This document shows, piece after piece, positions 45,376 to 54,508 of a stretch of 64,000 bases of DNA; the stretch's first letter is position 1; the number at the start of each line of letters is the position of its first letter. This stretch comes from Prevotella pectinovora (GTDB lineage Bacteria; Bacteroidota; Bacteroidia; Bacteroidales; Bacteroidaceae): contig NZ_JXQI01000088.1 in NCBI RefSeq assembly GCF_000834015.1, forward strand, positions 1 to 64,000. Direction: 5' to 3'. The notes below the pieces were generated by a model. That model did no database searches and was not told where the DNA came from. It saw only the letters and a list, made by a program, of their open reading frames with translations. The translations under genes and the position numbers were made by a program.

Positions 45376-46305
45376 TTATTGTTTGCTTTCGAAACTGTAT
45401 TTCAGCGTCACCCCGCATCCGATGCTCTCCTTGAATTCGCAGAGACCGAAATTCGGCACTCCGCATTCCGTGGATATGCCGATGTCGAGGATGCGCAGTC
45501 CGGCGTCGTGGTAATGCTTGAACACGCAGTAGGTGATCATGTTCATGGGGCGCAGGGCGGAATATTCTCTTATGTCACCCCAGTATACCACCTGGGCAAT
45601 GTTTCTGGAAACCCGGAACACTTGAGCCGCAGCCACGTCGTTGCCGCCATGTTCGAGCACGAAGAAATCGGCGCTTACCACTCTGCTCACCGTCTGCCAC
45701 ACCTGTTCGAGAGTCATTCTGAGCGGAAAGCCGCGTTCCTCCCTGTTGCGGCGGATAACGTTGTAGGCACGCTCCACATCGCTCCTCTTGCCGCTGTCGA
45801 GCTTCACGAAGCAGAAGTCCTGCCGCAAGGCACGGTTGAGGTTCTTTTTGGCATTGCGTTCCATGTGGCAGGAGTAGTCGTCCATACGGCTGAGGTCGAA
45901 GTGATAGTTTAGGTCCACCCACCTCGTTGACAGGTGCGAAGACAGGATGTTGGTCCATTTCGACAGCAGCGTAGTGTCGTAGACCAGTGCCGGCGGAGTG
46001 ATGATGAGTTTCTTTCCCATCCGGAAGGCATAGTCGGCAACCAGTCTTGCAGCCTCGTCCATATAGTCGAGTCTCAGCGTGTCGCACTGTGTGAATCCGC
46101 CGAAAGGAGCAGAGAAAGGCGATGCCAGCGAGTCGGCACGCTCACCGAGGATGATGCCGAAACGCGGTTTTGTATCGCCGATGGAGAGATATCTTATCCG
46201 TTCCACCTTCTCTCTGTTCAGTTCGCAGAAGGCAACGCTGTTGTAGACATACTCAGAGGGGTATGTCTTGTCGTATTCTTCAGCCGACAGTTCCTTTATC
46301 TCCAT
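45376..46305 (-). CDS. FemAB/GNAT-like acyltransferase in the sugar cluster
   Basis: About 309 residues; the start at 46305 ([13 protein letters not shown]) is chosen, with 46311 and 46344 as alternatives. It has the two-lobed FemAB/GNAT look: [65 protein letters not shown]. Position between fdtA and fdtB suggests it acylates the amino sugar these enzymes make, in place of the usual FdtC hexapeptide transferase, which is not seen. That role is inferred. Confidence 0.7.
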   Translation of the reverse strand: MEIKELSAEEYDKTYPSEYVYNSVAFCELNREKVERIRYLSIGDTKPRFGIILGERADSLASPFSAPFGGFTQCDTLRLDYMDEAARLVADYAFRMGKKLIITPPALVYDTTLLSKWTNILSSHLSTRWVDLNYHFDLSRMDDYSCHMERNAKKNLNRALRQDFCFVKLDSGKRSDVERAYNVIRRNREERGFPLRMTLEQVWQTVSRVVSADFFVLEHGGNDVAAAQVFRVSRNIAQVVYWGDIREYSALRPMNMITYCVFKHYHDAGLRILDIGISTECGVPNFGLCEFKESIGCGVTLKYSFESKQ

Positions 46306-46349
46306 ACACATAGCCTTATCTTCATACACATTGTGTGATGTCACGTTAA

Positions 46350-46763
46350 TCAGTCTTTTACTCCCTTGTATTTCAGGAATTCCTCGTAGTCGTAGATATA
46401 GTCCTCTGGTTCATAAACCTCTGATGCAAGCACGAGGCATACGGCTCCAGAAGAGAAATCGTCGAGCGTTCGCCAGATGCCCGTCTCTATCACCAGTCCC
46501 TGGTATGGGTGGTTGAGCAGGAAAGTGCGGCGCTCCGTGCCGTCGTCGAGGGTAACAGTGAAGCTGCCGCTGAGAGCTATTATCAGCTGCTTCAGCTTCT
46601 TGTGTGCGTGTCCGCCACGGCTTTCGCCTCCCGGCACGTCGTAAACCCAGTATGCCCTCGATATCTTGAACGGTATCTGGTTGTATTCCTCCACCACGGA
46701 TAGATTTCCGCGGCGGTCCTCAATCTTGGGGATGTCGATAATCTTTGCTTCAGAAACTTTCAT
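46350..46763 (-). CDS. FdtA/WxcM-like dTDP-sugar 3,4-ketoisomerase
   Basis: A 137-residue cupin. The start at 46763 (MKVSEAKIIDIPKIEDRRGN) is preferred; the longer frame to 46835 only reads the 8-bp repeat. Typical motifs are RRGNLSVVEE, YWVYDVPGGESRGGHAHKKL (cupin His) and GTERRTFLLNHPYQGLVI. The family turns dTDP-4-keto-6-deoxyglucose into the 3-keto sugar, the substrate for FdtB. With RmlB upstream this gives a route to dTDP-Fucp3N or Quip3N. Confidence 0.9.
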   Translation of the reverse strand: MKVSEAKIIDIPKIEDRRGNLSVVEEYNQIPFKISRAYWVYDVPGGESRGGHAHKKLKQLIIALSGSFTVTLDDGTERRTFLLNHPYQGLVIETGIWRTLDDFSSGAVCLVLASEVYEPEDYIYDYEEFLKYKGVKD

Positions 46764-46779
46764 TATTGTATGTTTTTTA

Positions 46780-46860
46780 GTTGACGAGTTGACGAGCTGA
46801 CGAGTAGGCGAGCAGGCAAGCTGACGAATTCGCAAGTTTGCAAGCCAGACGATCTGGCAA
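46780..46860 (-). repeat. 8-bp tandem repeat leader of fdtA, about 10 units
   Basis: Units GTTGACGA, GTTGACGA, GCTGACGA, GTAGGCGA, GCAGGCAA, GCTGACGA, ATTCGCAA, GTTTGCAA and so on, with near-constant 8-bp period. The array ends 16 bp before the start codon. The same repeat in the same orientation to the gene is at 2874-2913. Confidence 0.8.
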
Positions 46861-46932
46861 GGTCCATTTTGTGTTTCTATAGGAAACGGCAGGTTTGCTT
46901 AGCGGGTTGTCGGCGGTCAGTCAGGTCCACAT

Positions 46933-48114
46933 CTATTTCTCCATATACGGGTCAGTTCCGAGCACTGTGGCAGCCAGACGCTTAGCCTTGTCGCGGAGCG
47001 GAGTAGTATCGTCGTCCTTGTCGCCATAACACAACACTACACCCATGCGTCTGCCCACCAGCTGATGCTGTTTGCCGAAGATGCGCAGACGGGTATAGTC
47101 TTCGCTTACGGCGTCGGTCATATTGTATGCCGGTGCGTCGTCGGTTTCCTCCTTGCCGAGAACCACGGCGCTTGCTCCGGCATGCTCCAGATGGATGGCA
47201 GGTATTGGCAATCCCATAACGGCACGGAAGTGGAGCTCAAACTCGTTCAGGTTCAGGGTGTGTCCCAAGGTCACCATTCCTGTGTCGTGAGGACGCGGAG
47301 AGAGTTCGGAGAATATCACTTCACCCTGTTTCGTAAGGAAGAATTCCACTCCCCAGATGCCGGCGCCGGTGAGAGCCGCAGTGACCTTTGCTGCCATGTC
47401 TTCAGCCTTTTTCAGTTCGTCGGCAGGCAGACAGAACGGTTGCCAGCTCTCTCTGTAGTCGCCGCCTTTCTGCACGTGGCCGATAGGAGGGCAGAACAGG
47501 GTGGGACCGTTCTTTTGTGTCACGGTGAGCAGCGTGAACTCACTGTCGAAATGTATGAACTCCTCGATGATTATCTCCTTCACGTCGCCTCTGCTGCCTT
47601 CCATGGCTGCGTTGAAAGCCATCTCCAGTTCATCGGCGCTATTCACGATGCTTTGTCCGTGGCCAGACGACGACATCAGCGGCTTTACTACGCATGGGAA
47701 ACCGATTTCCTTTGAGTGAGCCTTCAGTTCATCGAGAGTCTTGGCGTAGAAATACTTCGCCGTGCGCAGTCCCAGTTCTTTGGCTGCCAGATCGCGGATA
47801 GCCTTGCGGTTCATGGTGTAGTTCACCGCCTTGGCGCTCGGCACCACCTGTATGCCATTGCTCTCATAGTCGAAGAGTCTCTCAGTGCGTATCGCTTCTA
47901 TCTCAGGCACGATGATATCCGGTTTGTGTCTGTCCACTACGTTGTCGAGGGCTTTGCCGTCGAGCATGTTGAACACTTCTGCTTCGTCTGCCACCTGCAT
48001 GGCAGGGGCATTAGGATAGCGGTCGCAGGCTATGACATACTGTCCTGCACGTTTTGCTGCGATTACAAACTCTTTTCCAAGTTCTCCGGATCCTAATAAT
48101 AGTATCTTCTTCAT
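46933..48114 (-). CDS. purT: Formate-dependent phosphoribosylglycinamide formyltransferase
   Basis: A 393-residue ATP-grasp enzyme. The start at 48114 ([20 protein letters not shown]) matches PurT; the ORF extends further but has no homology there. Signatures: [35 protein letters not shown] and [19 protein letters not shown]. It formylates GAR with formate and ATP in purine synthesis. It sits between rmlB and fdtA without an obvious metabolic link, so the run is a mixed operon or has internal promoters. Confidence 0.97.
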   Translation of the reverse strand: MKKILLLGSGELGKEFVIAAKRAGQYVIACDRYPNAPAMQVADEAEVFNMLDGKALDNVVDRHKPDIIVPEIEAIRTERLFDYESNGIQVVPSAKAVNYTMNRKAIRDLAAKELGLRTAKYFYAKTLDELKAHSKEIGFPCVVKPLMSSSGHGQSIVNSADELEMAFNAAMEGSRGDVKEIIIEEFIHFDSEFTLLTVTQKNGPTLFCPPIGHVQKGGDYRESWQPFCLPADELKKAEDMAAKVTAALTGAGIWGVEFFLTKQGEVIFSELSPRPHDTGMVTLGHTLNLNEFELHFRAVMGLPIPAIHLEHAGASAVVLGKEETDDAPAYNMTDAVSEDYTRLRIFGKQHQLVGRRMGVVLCYGDKDDDTTPLRDKAKRLAATVLGTDPYMEK

Positions 48115-48309
48115 TTTCTTTATCTTCTTTGGGTTTGTGTGAAATTTTCGGGGATTGTCAGTCATGTCCTTTCCTTTCCCCTTCTTTTATAGCCGTCTTG
48201 CCGTCCGGTTGTTGTGACCGGTCGCCGTTTTGCGGTGATGTTATGACAGTGCATTGGTTCTTCGTCTTTATGACAGAACGTTTGTCGGTCGTCGTTGTTA
48301 CCGGTCGGC

Positions 48310-49458
48310 TTATCTGTTGCCGTACATCTGTTCGTAATATTTCTGGTAGTCGCCGCTTGTCACTTCGGCAATCCAGTCCTGGTGTTCGAGGTTCCATTTG
48401 ATGGTCTTCACGATGCCGTCGGCAAACATCGTTTCCGGATACCATCCCAGTTCCTCCTTTATCTTGGTAGGGTCGATGGCGTAGCGCTGGTCGTGGCCCA
48501 GTCTGTCGGCAACGAATGTGATGAGTTCGTCGTTTATCCAGCTGATGTCGATGTCGCCGTTGGCGTCCTTCACCTGTTTCTTCAGTATGTTGCGCAGGTT
48601 CTTGTCGGCAGCCATCATGTCGTGGATGGTCTTGATGGTGAGTTTCACGATGTTGATGTTTGTCATCTCGTTGTGGCCGCCCACATTATATACCTCACCT
48701 TCGCGTCCCTGGCGCACCACGAGATCGATTGCCTTGCAGTGGTCTTCAACGTAGAGCCAGTCGCGCACGTTGTCGCCCTTTCCATATACCGGGAGTTTCT
48801 TTCCCTCCAGGATGTTGTTGATGATCAGCGGAATGAGCTTTTCAGGGAAGTGGTATGGTCCGTAGTTGTTGGAGCATCTTGTGATAGAGGTCGGCATGTG
48901 GTAGGTGTCGTGGTATGCCATCACTATCATGTCGGCACTTGTCTTAGAAGCACTGTAGGGGCTGTGAGGACAGAGAGGCGTCTTCTCGGTGAAGAATCCG
49001 TCTTTGCCAAGCGAACCATACACCTCGTCGGTGCTCACCTGATGGTAGCGCTTGCCAGTCTTCCAGGTGGGGTATCCTGAGGCATCCTTTCCCGTCACCC
49101 AAGCACGGCGCGCCGCGTCGAGCAGGTTCTGCGTGCCTAAGATGTTTGTTTCGAGGAAGAGCTGCGGGTTCTCGATAGAGCGGTCCACATGGCTCTCGGC
49201 AGCGAAGTTCACCACATAGTCTATATCGTATTCAGTGAAGAGCCTGTCGGCAAGTTCGCGGTCGCGGATGTCGCCGCGCACGAAGATGCAACGGTCGTTG
49301 TCGATGTCATCCTTTATAGTTCCGAGATTTCCTGCGTATGTAAGCAGGTCGAGCACTATCACCTTTATTTCTTCATTCTTGTATTTGCGGTGAAGCAGAT
49401 ACTTGATGTAGTTGGCGCCGATGAAACCGGCAGCTCCTGTTACTAAATAGGTTTTCAT
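48310..49458 (-). CDS. rmlB: dTDP-glucose 4,6-dehydratase
   Basis: A 382-residue SDR enzyme. The start at 49458 (MKTYLVTGAAGFIGANY) is certain from the NAD-binding GxxGxxG; the frame continues 79 codons upstream only because a 9-bp repeat keeps it open. Active-site groups are STDEVYG (142-148) and YSASK (Y168, K172), and HVDRSIENPQLF is also typical. It makes dTDP-4-keto-6-deoxyglucose, the shared precursor for rhamnose and the FdtA/FdtB amino sugar. No rmlA, rmlC or rmlD is next to it. Confidence 0.97.
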   Translation of the reverse strand: MKTYLVTGAAGFIGANYIKYLLHRKYKNEEIKVIVLDLLTYAGNLGTIKDDIDNDRCIFVRGDIRDRELADRLFTEYDIDYVVNFAAESHVDRSIENPQLFLETNILGTQNLLDAARRAWVTGKDASGYPTWKTGKRYHQVSTDEVYGSLGKDGFFTEKTPLCPHSPYSASKTSADMIVMAYHDTYHMPTSITRCSNNYGPYHFPEKLIPLIINNILEGKKLPVYGKGDNVRDWLYVEDHCKAIDLVVRQGREGEVYNVGGHNEMTNINIVKLTIKTIHDMMAADKNLRNILKKQVKDANGDIDISWINDELITFVADRLGHDQRYAIDPTKIKEELGWYPETMFADGIVKTIKWNLEHQDWIAEVTSGDYQKYYEQMYGNR

Positions 49459-49495
49459 GTTATGTTTTTTTTGTTGTTTTTTTTCTTTGAGTGGG

Positions 49496-49581
49496 CTGGA
49501 TTTTCTAGTTCTTCTAGACCTTCTGGCTTTTCTAGTCTTTCTAGACTTTCTAGACATTCTAGCTTTTCCAGTTTTTTCTAG
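49496..49581 (-). repeat. 9-bp tandem repeat leader of rmlB, about 9 units
   Basis: On the minus strand, units of CTAGAAAGT type repeat with exact 9-bp period from 49581 down to 49496, ending 37 bp before the start codon. The period is a multiple of three, so long false frames cross it. Confidence 0.85.
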
Positions 49582-49613
49582 ATATAGATTATCCGGCTGT
49601 GTTTTCAGCCAGT

Positions 49614-50102
49614 TTATGCCAGAGTTATCACTTCGCAGTCTTTGAATTTGTTGCCGTCGATGGTGAGCCTCACTATGGTGCGCTCCTTGTGCCATCCCTG
49701 CAGACCTGCCGCACCGGGATTGATGTGGAGCAGACCGAGCGTCTTGTCGTATTTCACTTTCAGAATATGACTGTGGCCGCTGATGAACAGTTGAGGCGGC
49801 ATGGCGTAGATTTGCGAGCGTATGCTGCTGTCGTAGTTGCCGGGATAGCCGCCGATATGCTTCATCAGCACGTCAACGTCTTCGCATTTGAACCTCAGCT
49901 TCTCTTTATACATCAGCCTCAGGTCACCGCCGTCGCAGTTGCCGCATACCGCCCTGAAGGTTCTGAATTCAGCAAGTCTCTCAGCCACCTCTGTCGAACC
50001 GATGTCGCCGGCATGCCATATTTCGTCGCAGGGCTCGAAATACTTTAGATATTTGTCGTCCCAATATCCGTGGGTGTCGCTTATTATTCCTATCTTTTTC
50101 AC
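49614..50102 (-). CDS. YfcE/MJ0936-type metallophosphodiesterase
   Basis: A 162-residue calcineurin-like phosphoesterase of the small MJ0936/YfcE group. The metal ligands are in order: DTHGYWD (D9, H11), HAGDIG (D33), GNCDGGD (N55, D57), MKHIGGYPG (H81) and SGHSH (H109, H111). Probably a cytoplasmic phosphodiesterase acting on small phosphodiesters. It lies 10 bp from the next gene upstream (cytidylate kinase-like). Confidence 0.9.
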   Translation of the reverse strand: MKKIGIISDTHGYWDDKYLKYFEPCDEIWHAGDIGSTEVAERLAEFRTFRAVCGNCDGGDLRLMYKEKLRFKCEDVDVLMKHIGGYPGNYDSSIRSQIYAMPPQLFISGHSHILKVKYDKTLGLLHINPGAAGLQGWHKERTIVRLTIDGNKFKDCEVITLA

Positions 50103-50112
50103 TTCCTGCCCC

Positions 50113-50745
50113 TCATCCTATGTGTAGCACCTTCTCGATGAACTCCTTGATATAAGCCTCCGTGCCTTCGATTCCGAGCAGTGAGGTGTTTACACACAAG
50201 TCATACGACGAGCTGTCGCCCCATTTCTTTCCCGTATAATAATTATAATATGTGGAACGTGATTTCTCTCCGTTCTCTATAATCTTCAGTGCTTCATTCT
50301 CTTGGCATTCCTTGCGCTTGCGGATTTCGCTGATGCGGTCTTCTATTGATGCCGTGATAAAGATGTTCACCACATTCTCGTAGTCTCTGAGCACATAGTC
50401 GGCGCATCTGCCCACGAAGACACACGACCCCTCGTCGGCCAATTTGCGTATCGTATCGCTCTGCATCTTGAAGAGTCCCTCTTGCGAGAAGTCGTTGTCG
50501 TAGAAGCTGCCGTCGCCAACGAATGGTGTGTGCATGTGAAACAGCGAATGGAAGAAACCCTTCTGTTCGTCGTTCTGCTCGAAGAATTTCTCACAGAATC
50601 CACTCTCTTTTGCTGCTATGGTGAGCAGCTCCCTGTCGTAGAACCCACATTTGAAGTCGTCGGCAAGCATCTTGGCTATTATGCGTCCGCCGCTGCCGAT
50701 CTGTCGTCCCACGTTTATTATAATGTTCTTTTTTATATTATCCAT
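50113..50745 (-). CDS. Cytidylate kinase-like P-loop protein
   Basis: A 210-residue protein of the cytidylate kinase-like (AAA_26) family. It has a modified P-loop GRQIGSGGRIIAKMLAD (about 13-29), FYDRELLTIAAKESG and FVGRCADYVLRD. The family is widespread in Bacteroidetes and Firmicutes, but it is not the housekeeping Cmk, and its substrate is not settled. The 10-bp spacing to the phosphoesterase gene suggests co-expression. A partial 17-bp duplication (near 50737-50780) lies at its start. Confidence 0.85.
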   Translation of the reverse strand: MDNIKKNIIINVGRQIGSGGRIIAKMLADDFKCGFYDRELLTIAAKESGFCEKFFEQNDEQKGFFHSLFHMHTPFVGDGSFYDNDFSQEGLFKMQSDTIRKLADEGSCVFVGRCADYVLRDYENVVNIFITASIEDRISEIRKRKECQENEALKIIENGEKSRSTYYNYYTGKKWGDSSSYDLCVNTSLLGIEGTEAYIKEFIEKVLHIG

Positions 50746-50777
50746 GTCTTCTATGCGTTTTTATATTATCCATGTCT

Positions 50778-52151
50778 TCAATGCTTTTCGTTTGCCATTG
50801 ATAAATTATGTTGTTTCTTGAATTTCTTCATGTATGTATACATCATCACTACAGCCACTATCTCCGCTATGGTGTCGGAGATTGGCATCGACCACCACAC
50901 ACCGTCGACTCCCATGAACGTGGGCAGTATGAGCAGCATGGGGAAAAGGAACAGCATCTGTCTCGACAGCGAGAGGAACATGCTTATCTTTGCCTTTCCG
51001 ATGCTCTGGAAGAAGTTTGTTATCACCATCTGCGATCCCACGAGCATGAATGCCGCCATCATTATCCTCAGTCCGTTTACAGAGAGGTCGATGAGCTGCT
51101 GGTCGGTGGTGAAGAGCCGTGCGCAAGGCCCCGGTATCAGTTCAGCCACGAGGAATCCAATCGTTGTGATTACCGTTCCGGCTATTGTGGCGAGGCTGAG
51201 CACACGCATCAGTCTGTCGAGCTTCTGCGCTCCGTAGTTGTATCCGGCTATGGGCTGCATACCCTGTGTCAGTCCCATGTTCACCATCACGAAGATGAAG
51301 CACACCTTGTTGGCTATGCCGTAGGCACCCACGGCGAGGTCGCCGCTATACATGAGCAGTCCCTTGTTGATGAATATCACCACGATACACGCACACACGT
51401 TCATCGAGAACGGTGAGAGTCCGATGGCGAGTATGTTTTTCACGATTGCCTTCTTCAGTCCGTATATTCCGCGTTTCAGATGCAGCAGTTCGTTCTTGTT
51501 GCTGAATATGTGCATCTGCCATACCAGTGCCAGCATCTGCGAGAGGATTGTGGCATAGGCTGCACCCTGTATTCCCATGTTCAGTGGATAGATGAATATA
51601 GGGTCGAGTATGGTGTTGAGCACCACGGTGAATATCGTGGCATACATTGCCTGGCGCGGTTTTCCGGATGCTCTGAGCACGCCGTTCATTCCGAAATACA
51701 TGTGTGAGAACACATTTCCGAGCAGCACTATCACCATATAGTCTCTGGCGTAGGGCAGTGTCTGTTCGCTTGCGCCGAAGAAATAAAGAATCGGGTCGAG
51801 AAACAGCAGCGACACGATGCTGAATGCCAGTCCGATAATGAGGTTGAGCGTCACAGCATTTCCCAATACCCTCTGTGCCGTGTTGTAGTCTTTCTGTCCG
51901 AGTTTCACCGAGATGCATGTTGATGCTCCCAAACCAACGCCAGCTCCGAAAGCCGCTCCCAGGTTCATGAACGGGAAGGTGAGCGCCAATCCGCTGATGG
52001 CTATCGGTCCCACACCCTGTCCGATGAATATGCTGTCCACCATATTATACAGCGACGATGCTGTCATTGCTATTATGGCTGGCAGTGAATATTGCATGAG
52101 CAGTTTGCCCACAGGCTTGTTGCCTAATTCTAATGTTGCTTTGTTGTTCAT
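50778..52151 (-). CDS. MATE family efflux transporter
   Basis: A 457-residue protein with 12 membrane helices in two MATE halves: LLMQYSLPAIIAMTASSLYN and, in the second half, IVKNILAIGLSPFSMNVCAC. Other family phrases are GVGLGASTCISVKLGQKD and MGLTQGMQPIAGYNYGAQKL. It exports drugs or metabolites in exchange for sodium or protons. The substrate is not predictable. Confidence 0.95.
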   Translation of the reverse strand: MNNKATLELGNKPVGKLLMQYSLPAIIAMTASSLYNMVDSIFIGQGVGPIAISGLALTFPFMNLGAAFGAGVGLGASTCISVKLGQKDYNTAQRVLGNAVTLNLIIGLAFSIVSLLFLDPILYFFGASEQTLPYARDYMVIVLLGNVFSHMYFGMNGVLRASGKPRQAMYATIFTVVLNTILDPIFIYPLNMGIQGAAYATILSQMLALVWQMHIFSNKNELLHLKRGIYGLKKAIVKNILAIGLSPFSMNVCACIVVIFINKGLLMYSGDLAVGAYGIANKVCFIFVMVNMGLTQGMQPIAGYNYGAQKLDRLMRVLSLATIAGTVITTIGFLVAELIPGPCARLFTTDQQLIDLSVNGLRIMMAAFMLVGSQMVITNFFQSIGKAKISMFLSLSRQMLFLFPMLLILPTFMGVDGVWWSMPISDTIAEIVAVVMMYTYMKKFKKQHNLSMANEKH

Positions 52152-52314
52152 TGTCTTCTTTTGATTGTTGTAATGTCATGAAGTCATCCCATGATACATT
52201 CCCGTAATGGGGGGAGAACATCATTAAGCTCCAACCGGTCATTATGCCGTCAGATGCAGGTGACCCGATTTGGGTCGGGCAGCATTCCTTGCTGTTCCGT
52301 TGCTTGCTGTCCCG

Positions 52315-54444
52315 TCATTCAATCAGGAAGATGTCTTCGTTGCCATTAGCGTCTGTGTCGTCTTCTTTCTCTTTAGGCTTCGGCGGATTCTTCAGCTGTC
52401 CGTTTTCGTCAAACATGCCGTAGGTGGTTCTCAGCACGATGAATTCCGTTCTTCTGTTCAACTGGTTGCAGATTTCCTGTTTCTCCTTGTCGAGTTTCTT
52501 TATGAATTCCTCGGTGAGCACGTCGCCCTCTTTGAGCCATGTGTATTTCTCGGTGAGTTTCTTCCTTATCGTCTTAGGCTTCATCTTGCCGTATCCCACA
52601 GGTGTCAGTCTCTTGGCACTCACACCCTTGGCGATGAGATATCTCACCACGCTTTCAGCCCTTCGCTGCGACAGTTTCTTGTTGTAGGCCTCGCTGCCCT
52701 TGTAGTCGCAGTGTGCGCTCAGCTCTATCGTCACGTTCGGGTTCTCCTGCAGCAGTTTCACGAGTTCGTCGAGAGCCGTTTCCGATTCCTTGCGCAGCGA
52801 TGACTTGTCGAAGTCGTAGAAGATGTTGTCGATGAGCACCGGCACACGGATTGATGCCAGCGGGAACTGCAGCACGTGGTCTTCCGACTCCGCAGAGGGC
52901 TTGATGCTAATCTCCTCTTTGTGGTTCAGGAATCCCTTGCAGGTGGCGAGCAGCACGTAGTCCACTCCCGGTTCCACCACTTCGGTGAACGATCCGTCGC
53001 CTTTCACGCTGAGCTTTTTGTTCGTGCCGTCGTTGCCCACGAGATACACCTGTGCGTCGGGCAGTTCATATCCTTCCATCTCATACACCCATCCCGTGAC
53101 GGTCTGTATTATCTCCGGTTTCTCAAAGCTGTAGATATGGTCCCAGCCGCGTCCGTCGCCTCTGTTTGACGAGAAGAATCCCCTGTTGTGTGCTCCCTCG
53201 AAAGTCATTCCGAAGTCGTCGCCCTGGGAGTTCAGCGGATATCCCGGATGTTCCAGTATGATTTTCTTTCCGCTCTTGTCCGTCTTGGCGATGAAGATGT
53301 CGAGACCGCCCAGACCCGGATGTCCGTTGCTTGAGAAATAGAGGTCACCGTTTGGTCGGAATGTAGGAAACATCTCGTCTCCCGCCGTGTTGATGGGCTC
53401 GCCCAGATTTTCCACTCCTCCCAGTCCTGCCGCTGTGATTCTCACTCTCCAGATGTCGAGTCCGCCCTTTCCTCCCGGCATGTCGGAAGTGAAGTAGAGC
53501 CATTCTCCGTCCGGCGACACTGCGGGATGGGCGAAGCTCGACAGCGTGTCGCGTGTTATCTCCAGCTTTGTTGCCTTTCCCCATGCTGCGTCAGCACGGT
53601 TTGATGTGGCTATCGTGGCATATCTGGGGTAGGAGGGGTCGCTCACGCATTGGGTGAGATACATCACCCTCTGGTCTGGCGAGAAGCAGCATGCACCCTC
53701 GTCAAACTCTGTGTTGAGTCCCGATGTGATGGTCTGCGGCCGTCCCCATTTTCCTTTGTCGTCTTTCTGCGAATAGAAGATGTCGCCGTTTTTCGTTCCC
53801 GTTATTCCGCTCAGTTCGTCGCCCTCCGCCTCGTTGCGTGTAGAGGTGAAGAACAGCTGTTCATACTGGTCTCCGCAGAACATCGGCGAGAAGTCGGCAC
53901 GTCGTGAATTGAATATGTCCATCTTCTTCACTATATATCTCGATCCCGCATCCTTTGCAGCCTTTGCCGTGCGTGCCGACTGCAGTCCGTCTTTCGCCAG
54001 CTGGTTGTCTGGCATGGAGTCGAGCACCAGGAGGAATTCCTTCTCCGCCTCCTTGTAGTTGGCATCTTTTAGCAGCGCACGTGCGAAATCGAGATGCGTC
54101 TGCAGACTGTCGGCGCCGTATCTGATGGCGTTGCGGTAGGCGGCGATAGCCTTTCCGTTGGAGTTTATGCGGTTGTAGCAGTATGCCATGCGCATGGCAT
54201 AGAGACCCCTTGCCGTCCTGTCCTTGGGTTTCGATTTGGAGTATGCCTGTTTGTATTGGGCCGCAGCGTCGAAGTATTCGCCAAGAGCGAGAAATTTCTC
54301 ACCCTTCTTGAAGTTGCGGTCGGCGCCACAGGAGGCGAGAACAGCCACGAGAACAGCCAATGCCGCCCACATCCTCAATCCCGGATAGTGATGAGGCTGA
54401 CGGGGCATTGCGTTGCTTTTTGATTTCCTTGATATATTGTTCAT
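52315..54444 (-). CDS. porE: PorE-like OmpA lipoprotein of type IX secretion
   Basis: A 709-residue protein. Lipoprotein signal AVLVAVLASCGAD after a long basic N-terminus. In order: TPR-like helices (about 45-155), PD40/WD40-like propeller (about 165-430: VSPDGEWLYFTSDMPGGKGG, FRPNGDLYFSSNGHPGLGG), carboxypeptidase-regulatory-like domain (about 445-520) and an OmpA C-terminal domain (about 575-690: IELSAHCDYKGSEAYNKKLS). This order is that of PorE of Porphyromonas gingivalis, which anchors the type IX machine to peptidoglycan. It supports the view that C-terminal domains on secreted proteins here are export signals. Confidence 0.85.
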   Translation of the reverse strand: MNNISRKSKSNAMPRQPHHYPGLRMWAALAVLVAVLASCGADRNFKKGEKFLALGEYFDAAAQYKQAYSKSKPKDRTARGLYAMRMAYCYNRINSNGKAIAAYRNAIRYGADSLQTHLDFARALLKDANYKEAEKEFLLVLDSMPDNQLAKDGLQSARTAKAAKDAGSRYIVKKMDIFNSRRADFSPMFCGDQYEQLFFTSTRNEAEGDELSGITGTKNGDIFYSQKDDKGKWGRPQTITSGLNTEFDEGACCFSPDQRVMYLTQCVSDPSYPRYATIATSNRADAAWGKATKLEITRDTLSSFAHPAVSPDGEWLYFTSDMPGGKGGLDIWRVRITAAGLGGVENLGEPINTAGDEMFPTFRPNGDLYFSSNGHPGLGGLDIFIAKTDKSGKKIILEHPGYPLNSQGDDFGMTFEGAHNRGFFSSNRGDGRGWDHIYSFEKPEIIQTVTGWVYEMEGYELPDAQVYLVGNDGTNKKLSVKGDGSFTEVVEPGVDYVLLATCKGFLNHKEEISIKPSAESEDHVLQFPLASIRVPVLIDNIFYDFDKSSLRKESETALDELVKLLQENPNVTIELSAHCDYKGSEAYNKKLSQRRAESVVRYLIAKGVSAKRLTPVGYGKMKPKTIRKKLTEKYTWLKEGDVLTEEFIKKLDKEKQEICNQLNRRTEFIVLRTTYGMFDENGQLKNPPKPKEKEDDTDANGNEDIFLIE

Positions 54445-54508
54445 GCTTATTCCTTAATAATATAAGAAAAAACTCAAACTTGCGGTTTTTATTGTGCAAT
54501 CGGCAGCT

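Noticed and set aside
46764..46835. Earlier start for fdtA.
   Set aside because: The added residues translate the 8-bp repeat and have no counterpart in FdtA proteins.
49459..49695. Longer rmlB with a basic N-terminal extension (SRKSRKTRKARRS).
   Set aside because: The extension is the translated 9-bp repeat; the NAD-binding fold begins at the 49458 start as in all RmlB.
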